Shown here piece after piece: positions 57,301 through 64,000 of a stretch of 64,000 nucleotides of DNA; the stretch's first letter is position 1, and each line of letters starts with the position of its first letter. The stretch spans positions 6,445,126 to 6,509,125 of the forward strand of contig CM029620.1 of NCBI GenBank assembly GCA_017311315.1, read 5' to 3'. The notes beneath the pieces were generated by a model. That model saw nothing but the letters and a program-made list of their open reading frames with translations, was not told the DNA's origin and did not search any database. The position numbers and the translations under genes are program-made. This DNA is from Dendrocalamus latiflorus. Taxonomy: Eukaryota; Streptophyta; Magnoliopsida; Poales; Poaceae.

Positions 57301-59261
57301 CGCCCGGTGATGGGCCCTCCGCTCCCGGGTGGACGCCCAAGCCTCGGCCCGAAGGCGGCGTCAAGAAGGTGCCGCTCCAGGCGGAGGGGCAGTTTGTGTC
57401 CATCGGCGAGGGGCTCCCGCCGGGGGTCGAACGGGAGCTGCTCCGAGTGCTTCAGAACAACGTTGACATCTTCGCATGGTCCCCGGAGGACATCAAGGGC
57501 GTTGACCGAGCAGTAATCGAGCATCGTTTGGCGGTCCGCCCCGACGCCAAGCCGGTTAAGCAAAGGCTCCGGCGTATGTTGATGGATCGGCAGCAAGCGG
57601 CCAAAGTAGAGGTGGCGAAGCTTCTTCGCGCCGGGGTCATCCGCGAGGTCCACCATCCAGAATGGCTCGCCAAGCCGGTGCTAGTCAAAAAGGCCAGCGG
57701 GGCCTGGCGCATGTGCATCGACTTCACGGCACTCAACAAGGCGTGCCAGAAGGACAACTACCCCTTGCCGCGCATCGATCAGCTGGTTGACGCCACTGCT
57801 GGGTGCGAACTCATGAGTTTCCTGGACGCCTATTCCGGCTACCACCAGGTATACATGGCCGAAGACGACGAGGAGAAGACCAGTTTCATCACACCACTTG
57901 GGACGTTCTGCTTCGTCAGAATGCCCTTTGGCTTGAAGAATGCAGGAGCTACCTTCACCCGACTCGTCGCCATTGCCCTGGCCGCCCAGCTTGGGAGGAA
58001 CATCGAAGCCTATGTCGATGACGTGGTGGTCAAAACTCGGCAACTTGCTCTACACGGCCGGGACCTCCAGGAGACCTTCGACAACCTCCGGAAGGCGGGC
58101 ATCAAGCTCAACCCCGACAAGTGTGTCTTCGGGGTACAGGCGGGCAAACTCCTAGGTTTCCTCGTGTCCGGGCGGGGCATCCAGGCGAACCCCGACAAAG
58201 TAGACGCCATCCTGGGTATGGAGCCGCCCAAGACAACGAGGGAGGTTCAGAGGCTCGCGGGCCGCATGGCAGCATTAAGCCGCTTCCTCTCAAGGGCAGC
58301 GGAGCGGGGCCTGCCGTTCTTCAAGACACTCCGCGGGTGTGATGGATTTCGTTGGGACGGAGACTGCGCGAAGGCCTTCGACGAGCTCAAGCAGCACCTA
58401 GCAAGCCTCCCAACTCTGGTCGCCCCAGCACCAGAGGCTCCCCTCCTGCTCTATCTGGCCGCGTCAGCCACCGCGGTCAGCGCCGTCCTTGTCTTAGAGG
58501 AGGGCGCCACGCAGCGGCCCGTCTACTTTGTCTCCGAAGCCCTTCAAGGCGCCAAGACAAGATGCACGGAGCTTGAGAAGCTCGCCTACGTGCTGGTCAT
58601 GGCCTCCAGGAAGCTTCGGTATTATTTTCTGGCTCACCCGATCACAGTGCCTTCCTCATTCCCCCTGGCAGAAATGCTACATAACAAGGAGTCCACAGGG
58701 CGTATCGGTAAATGGGCCGCCGAGCTCGCTCCCTTCTCCTTGACGTATGCTTCGCGGACGGCAATTAAATCCCAAGTCCTGGCGGATTTTCTCGCCGAAT
58801 GGACCCCGCCCGCCCAACCCGGCCAGACGCACGATGATCCTGTCTGGACGCTTACAATCGACGGAGCTTACAGCGTCGCCGGCGCGGGCGTAGGGGCGGT
58901 GATCATCACGCCCGAGGGACAGCGTTTGCTGTACTCGGCGCGCCTTGCCTTCCCCGCCACCAACAACACGGTTGAATACGAGGCACTGCTCTTTGGCCTG
59001 GCAAAGCTCAAGGCAGTCGGCGCGAGACAGGTGTTGGTCCGCACCGACTCGCGCTTGGTGGCCGGCCATTTGGACAAGTCATATCAAGCCAAGGACCCTG
59101 AGTTGGCCAAATACCTCGCAGCGGTGAGGGCGAGGGAAAGGCACTTTTTGGGTGTCACCGTCAAGGCCATCCCCCGGGCAGAGAATGAGCAAGCCGACGC
59201 CCTCGCCAAGGCGGCCAGCCAGCAACTGCCCCCCCCGAGGGGGCGTTCTACGAGGTGTTAG
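57301..59261 (+). CDS. Element C reverse transcriptase and dual RNase H
   Basis: One open frame to 59261. In the frame numbered from 57192, RT motifs run VLVKKASGAWRMCIDFTALN, LMSFLDAYSGYHQVYMAEDD, FVRMPFGLKNAGATFTRL and the catalytic YVDDVVV (about residue 274, 58011). The Ty3-gypsy RNase H follows (RPVYFVSEALQGAKTRCTEL, KLRYYFLAHPITV). After a tether comes a second, archaeal-type RNase H with all four acidic residues in place: TIDGAY (about 557), TVEYEALLFG, VRTDSRLVAGH and ENEQADALAKAA. Two RNase H domains mark the Tat lineage. The frame is lost at a run of eight C (59229-59236), where nine are needed to continue into integrase. No other defect is seen. Confidence 0.9.
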
Positions 59262-60550
59262 CAAAGGCGGCCATCGCGCAGGACAACTGGGACGTGGCAC
59301 TTGTCCACCGCATTGAAAGGCCAGGAGATTGGCGAGAGCCCATTTTCAATTTCTTACAAGGTCTCGCCGAGCCGGAGGACCCTGCCGAACTGCGACGCTT
59401 GCAGCACCGCGCACGGTCCTTCCAGGTGTTCGAAGGGACACTCTACAAGAAAGGGGTTTGCGCGCCGCTCCTGCGCTGCCTCTCGGCTACGGAGGGAAAG
59501 GAACTCTTGGCGGAAATCCACGCGGGCGTGTGCGGATCCCACCTGGCGCCGAGGTCATTAGTCGGCAAGGCATTCAGACAAGGCTTCTACTGGCCGACTG
59601 CCATCACCGACGCCCAGGACTTCGTCCGTCGGTGCCAAGGGTGCCAGTGGATGGCGCACATCATCCGCAGGCCCCCGACAAGCCTCAACCCAATTCCCCC
59701 GGTGTGGCCACTGGCGCGCTGGGGTCTCGATATAGTAGGACCACTTGCCCGAGCTCCAGGGGACCTCCGGTTCGTGGTAGTCGCGCTGGAGTATTTCTCC
59801 AGATGGCCGGAAGCGATCGCTCTGGCCAAAGTAACTTCTGCGGCCATACAGCGCTTCCTATGGCAAAACATCATATGTCGCTTCGGTGTGCCTCGGGAGC
59901 TCACGGTCGACAATGGCCTGCAGTTCGATGCCACCCTCTTCAAAGATTATTGTGGCAGCATGGGCATCACCCTCCGATTCGCCTCGGTGGGCCATCCCCA
60001 GTCCAACGGGGCGGTCGAACGGGCGAATGGCGCCATTTCCGCCGCCATCAAGAAGCGCCTGGTTGGATTGCCGAAGGGCAAGTGGCCAAGCGAGCTTCAC
60101 AGCGTTCTATGGTCGCTTCGCACAACGGTAACACGCCCGACGGGATTCACGCCGTTTAAACTCCTCTTCGGTGACGAAGCGGTGACGCCCGAGGAAATCA
60201 AGGTCGGCTCGCGAAGGGTCCTCGTCCAAGCACCCGAAGACGAGCGCCGTGTGTCCTTGGACCTCCTCGACGGGATACGGGCAGACGCAGCCCACCATGT
60301 CGAGAAGTACGCGCGGCAGACAATGCGTACTCGGGGCCGCTCTATATGCCCGCGGGGGTTCAAGCCTGGGGATCTCGTCCTCAGAGTGGCGCTCCAGGCC
60401 GAAACCGTTGGCAAGCTGGAGCCCAAGTGGGAAGGCCCGTACATCGTAACAGAGGCATTGCCGAAGGGGGCATACCGCCTCGCCACGCTCGAAGGACAAG
60501 CCTTCCGGCACACATGGAACGCGGACAGGTTGCGGCGGTACTACGCCTAG
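59240..60550 (+). CDS. Element C integrase, catalytic triad intact
   Basis: Open frame from the C-run frameshift to the TAG at 60548-60550. The zinc module reads EIHAGVCGSHLAPRS and TDAQDFVRRCQGCQWM. The core carries D in WGLDIVGPL (59729), D in TVDNGLQFD (59909) and E in NGAVERANG (60017); the last two are separated by 35 residues, the DD35E spacing. The C-terminal part has FKPGDLVLRVALQAE and KLEPKWEGPYIVTEALPKGA, the GPY/F motif of gypsy integrases, then HTWNADRLRRYYA. There is no internal stop. It catalyses insertion of the cDNA into the genome. Compare element A, where the same Glu is Lys. Confidence 0.92.
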   Translation, partial: GAFYEVLAKAAIAQDNWDVALVHRIERPGDWREPIFNFLQGLAEPEDPAELRRLQHRARSFQVFEGTLYKKGVCAPLLRCLSATEGKELLAEIHAGVCGSHLAPRSLVGKAFRQGFYWPTAITDAQDFVRRCQGCQWMAHIIRRPPTSLNPIPPVWPLARWGLDIVGPLARAPGDLRFVVVALEYFSRWPEAIALAKVTSAAIQRFLWQNIICRFGVPRELTVDNGLQFDATLFKDYCGSMGITLRFASVGHPQSNGAVERANGAISAAIKKRLVGLPKGKWPSELHSVLWSLRTTVTRPTGFTPFKLLFGDEAVTPEEIKVGSRRVLVQAPEDERRVSLDLLDGIRADAAHHVEKYARQTMRTRGRSICPRGFKPGDLVLRVALQAETVGKLEPKWEGPYIVTEALPKGAYRLATLEGQAFRHTWNADRLRRYYA

Positions 60551-60659
60551 AAGCAGGACAGCAGGCGTAGAGCCACCAGCCCGTTGTTAGGCGATGCTCG
60601 CCCACGCAAACGGGAGTTCAATAAAGGTTGTTGTTCCCAGAGCATCCCCTGTCCGCGCT

Positions 60660-61850
60660 GAGCAGAACAAAGTCCACGGACTTTAAATAAGACGTAGCGT
60701 CGAGCCTAGCTCCGCACGCGAGAGTCTGCGGACTATAAATAAGACGTAGCGTCGAGCCTAGCTCCGCACGCACCAGTCCACGGACTTTAAATAAGACGTA
60801 GCGTCGAGCCTAGCTCCGCACGCGAGAGTCTGCGGACTATAAATAAGACGTAGCGTCGAGCCTAGCTTCGCACGCACCAGTCCACGGACTTTAAATAAGA
60901 CGTAGCGTCGAGCCTAGCTCCGCACGCGAGAGTCTGCGGACTATAAATAAGACGTAGCGTCGAGCCTAGCTCCGCACGCGAGAGTCTACGGACTATAAAT
61001 AAGATGTAGCGTCGAGCCTAGCTCCGCACGCACCAGTCCACGGACTTTAAATAAGACGTAGCGTCGAGCCTAGCTCCGCACGCGAGAGTCTGCGGACTAT
61101 AAATAAGACGTAGCGTCGAGCCTAGCTCCGCACGCACCAGTCCACGAACTTTAAATAAGACGTAGCGTCGAGCCTAGCTCCGCACGCGAGAGTCTGCGGA
61201 CTATAAATAAGACGTAGCGTCGAGCCTAGCTCCGCACGCACCAGTCCACGGACTTTAAATAAGATGTAGCGTCGAGGTCCGCCTCCGCACGCACTCTACG
61301 GAGTATAAATAAGACGCAGCGGGGGGACGCCTCCGCGCGCACTCTAAGGAGTATAAAGAAGACGTAGCGTCGAGCCTAGCTCCGCACGCACCAGTCCACG
61401 GACTTTAAATAAGACGTAGCGTCGAGCCTAGCTCCGCACGCGAGAGTCTGCGGATTATAAAGAAGACGTAGCGTCGAGCCTAGCTCCGCACGCACCAGTC
61501 CACGGACTTTAAATAAGACGTAGCGTCGAGGGTCGCCTCCGCACGCACGAGTCTCCGGACTATAAAGAAGACGTAGCGTCGAGCCTAGCTCCGCACGCAC
61601 CAGTCCATGGACTTTAAATAAGACGTAGCGTCGAGGTTCGCCTCCGCACGCGTGAGTCTCCGAACTATAAAGAAGACGTAGCGTCGAGCCTAGCTCCGCA
61701 CGCAATAGTCCACGGACTTTAAATAAGACGTAGCGTCGAGGTTCGCCTCCGCACGCGCGAGTCTTCGGACTATAAAGGAAGTCGTAGCGTCGAGGTTCGC
61801 CTCCGCACGCGCCACTCCACGGAGTATAAACGAGACGCGCAGACCTACCC
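60660..61850. repeat. 52-bp tandem array of element C, about 23 units
   Basis: Units read roughly TAAATAAGACGTAGCGTCGAG, CCTAGCTCCGCACGC and then one of two variants: ACCAGTCCACGGACTT or GAGAGTCTGCGGACTA. The two variants mostly alternate, giving a 104-base higher-order period. Each unit has two inverted repeats, GACG-TAG-CGTC and AGTCC-N2-GGACT, next to a TATAAATA or TTTAAATA box. Around 61275-61355 and in 61510-61850 variants related to the array of element A appear (ACTCTACGGAGTATAAATAAGACG). Follows pol directly. Confidence 0.93.
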
Positions 61851-61976
61851 TCCGCGTTCGGCGGCAGGTAACACCAAGCATAAGGTACTATTTGGTTCCA
61901 TTATAAACGCAAAGGGGTTACATGGTTACAAGCGTAGGACGCAGTGCGTCATCCCCCTGCCCTCCCGACCAACTGC
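61851..61976. other. Spacer between array and antisense gene of element C
   Basis: Short unique stretch, likely the 3' end region of the antisense transcript. Nothing else recognised. Confidence 0.4.
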
Positions 61977-64000
61977 TCAGCCTTGGCGCGGCGCGGACGA
62001 GCCCGCGCCGTCGTCACCACGGTGCTGAAGGACCCCTTCAAGCCACTGGAGGAGGTCCCCCTCCCCATGCAACGTCTGCTGCACGGCGACCCTCGCTGCA
62101 CCTTCCCCGAAGCGGCCCCAGATCCGTTGATGGAAGTTCTGCAGGCTAGACCCGATGGAACGGATGGCGTCCGACATAACCTCTGGGCGGTCGGGAGGAT
62201 CCAGTTGAGGGTTCGCTAGCTCATGGGTATGCCTACACCCATGAGTGTGAAGCAGGGCGAGGGCGAAGCACGCACCAACATAGCCACAGTGCTCGCCAAA
62301 GGTCCTGGCGCCATGAAGAGCAACGCCGGCCCCCTCCTCGATCAGCCCGAGCGACTCCGACAGGGCCTCCGGCCTGTGCGTAGTGTCCGGCACTCGGACG
62401 CACAAATCCCGGAGGGCCTGGTTCAGAGCCTCCATGGCCCGCCATGGCGACAGGGACGCATTTTCCAGGACACGGCAGTTCTCGGCAGCAGACTCCGCCA
62501 GCTGGGCCTTCTCCCCTTCTAGGACGTAGATCTGCTGCACGAAGGCGGCGCGCTCCCCAGCCGTGGCGATCTGAGCTTCCGTGGCCTCGAGTTGTGCGGC
62601 CACCAGGGCGTCCCCCAGCGCGCGAAGTTCTTCATCCTTCGCGGCGAGAGCAGTGTTTGCTTCGCGGAGGCTGGCTTCCAGAGCCCTCCGCTCTCGGACG
62701 CGGGCCTCGTCAAAGGACCGGCCGAGGGCAAGCGTCTGGCAGAAACAACAAATCAGCAGGCGTCCAGAAATACCTTACAAACGGAAGCGCACGTATTTAC
62801 CCTCATCTCGGAGGCCTGCAGCGTGAGCGCTAGGAGGTCCCCCGCGCATGACGACAGCGCCTCTCGGTTGAGGCCGTTATCGGCACGCTCTGCGGCTGCG
62901 GTGAGGTCGCAAAATACCTCCGGGCGAGGGAGGAAGTCCGAGCGAGCGAGCCCCGGCCCCAAAGCGCCCAGATTTATCGCGGCCACGGCCACGTCAGCAG
63001 CAGCGGACACCTGCGGGGCATCCTGCACAAGGCTCCCAACTTCGCGCATACCTCCGCTGCTCGATCCTTCGCCACGTACGGGAGACGTCGTCTCACCTGA
63101 TGTCGGCAGAATGAGCGAGCAGATCGGAGAGAGTCTCGCGAAGTCAGGTGAAGAAAGGGACTCACACCTACCTCCTGCGCCCCTCGTCGCGGTCGGAGGT
63201 GGCGCCGGTTCGACCGCCCAGGGGGAGGCAGGCGCCACGACGCTTGGGGAGAACGTCTTCTCGGCCGTGCCAGACGCCGTAATCCCGCGGCAAGGCCCCG
63301 CAACAGCGTATCGACCCCTAGTTGGCGGCGGGGACTGCATCCGAGGGCGTTTCGCCTGCGGTGGCACAGGTGAGTCTTCCACGGCAGGACCAGCTCCAGT
63401 CACTGTTGCCCCCACGGCTTCCTCTGTAGGGGGCACGCCCTCGTCGGCCGCTGCGGTTGATAACGCACCTTCCACCGTGGTTGGCTCGCCAGGAACGGCG
63501 CCACCCCCCGGGTTGATGAGTTCCAACTCAACAACGGCCGCGAGCCCAAGCACGGGCTCGTGGGCATCGGCAGAAGGTGCCGGGGGATCCGCGGTGGTGC
63601 GCCCCTCCGAAGCAGTATGGCTAGGCCCACCACCGGTCGCACGCATCGTCTCAGCTGGGCTAGCCGCCGGAGGGGCTGCAGGGTCGCGTATGGCGGCCGG
63701 GGAACGGGCCCGGCGTCGCGAAGATAGCACCCCCGAAGGGCTACCACCGCCCTGAGCGCCCGGAGTCCCGGCGGGAAGCTCTTCCGGCACCGCACGCTCG
63801 GGCACGGCAATGCCCACAGCCTCGCAGGTGCGGTTTACCCGCCCCTGCTTAGCCGCCTTGACTGCGGCCTCGCGAGCCCGGTGCTCCTTAAGCGTGTACG
63901 GGCCGAGAAGCGCTGCAACCGCGCGCTCCGCATCTTCTAGCCGGGCCACTGCGCAGGAGATCGCGTCAGTCAGGCGGAAGCCAAACAGATACAATGGCGC
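61977..64000 (-). CDS. Antisense gene of element C, two 3' exons, cut by the window edge
   Basis: Read on the minus strand. The upstream exon enters from the right edge (MYLFGFRLTDAISCAVARLE near 63994), passes a long Pro/Ala/Ser-rich linker and ends REALSSCAGDLLALTLQASE, MRV. An intron with GTAAAT at its start and CAG at its end lies at about 62740-62803. The last exon (about 62739-61977) begins LALGRSFDEARVRERRALEA, continues as a long coiled coil and ends with FHQRIWGRFGEGAARVAVQ and a stop at 61977. This is the C-terminal part of the antisense protein of Tat elements, of unknown function. The long plus-strand open frames here are mirrors of it. No stop in the coding frame was seen. Confidence 0.75.

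Noticed and set aside
60660..61850. A series of more than 20 real promoters (TATAAATA boxes)
   Set aside because: The boxes are part of a tandem unit; without transcript starts they cannot be called promoters.
62592..63755. 387-codon plus-strand open frame in element C
   Set aside because: Mirror of the antisense gene, which has the conserved motifs and splice sites; the plus frame has only Ser/Ala/Pro-rich composition.

Overview
This is nuclear DNA from a grass (Poaceae, probably panicoid; species not determined). The evidence is long LTR retrotransposons of the Ty3-gypsy Tekay/Del and Tat lineages, a CACTA transposon, small Tourist-like MITEs, a Helitron carrying pieces of plant genes, spliced exons with GT-AG borders, and no bacterial operon signals. 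I see one apparently intact host gene. Almost everything else is transposon sequence, much of it nested.

Left part (1-9987): intergenic DNA with two arrays of degenerate short repeats, a non-autonomous CACTA-like element (2371 to about 3994), a MITE (5774-6033), the host gene (6662-8460, minus strand, four exons, METTL21-type protein-lysine methyltransferase) and a Tourist-like MITE with TAA target duplications (9021-9304).

Middle and right (9988-54807): a Russian-doll stack. A Tekay element T1 (LTR 9988-12282, initiator-Met primer site, decayed gag) is entered at 13838 by a Tat-lineage element, here called A (5' LTR 13838-14079, 3' LTR 54259-54501). A was itself broken by a solo Tekay-type LTR D (16327-20420, perfect TSD AGTCT), a second copy E (22817-34634 plus an internal stub to about 35028) that contains a 6.4-kb CACTA element (23944-30338, TSD ATT), a third solo LTR F (38999-49801) that contains a 5.7-kb Helitron (41399-47056), and a further insertion H (51267-53203). 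The Helitron carries exons of four unrelated host genes: COQ10, PP1 phosphatase, choline-phosphate cytidylyltransferase and importin alpha.

Far right (54808-64000): a younger Tat-lineage element C, cut by the window edge, with LTR, primer site, gag, protease, RT, two RNase H domains, integrase, a 52-bp tandem array and an antisense gene. C has only two stops and two frameshifts, so it is far better preserved than A. In both A and C the layout is the same: sense gag-pol, then tandem repeats, then an antisense spliced gene reading back toward pol. That is the known plan of grass Tat elements.

The most interesting points are the multi-gene Helitron, a PP1 intron fragment shared by the Helitron and the CACTA element, three tRNA-like Pol III promoter motifs inside three different insertions, and a duplicated already-dead gag fragment on both sides of element A. 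All product calls come from reading motifs by eye; no database search was run.
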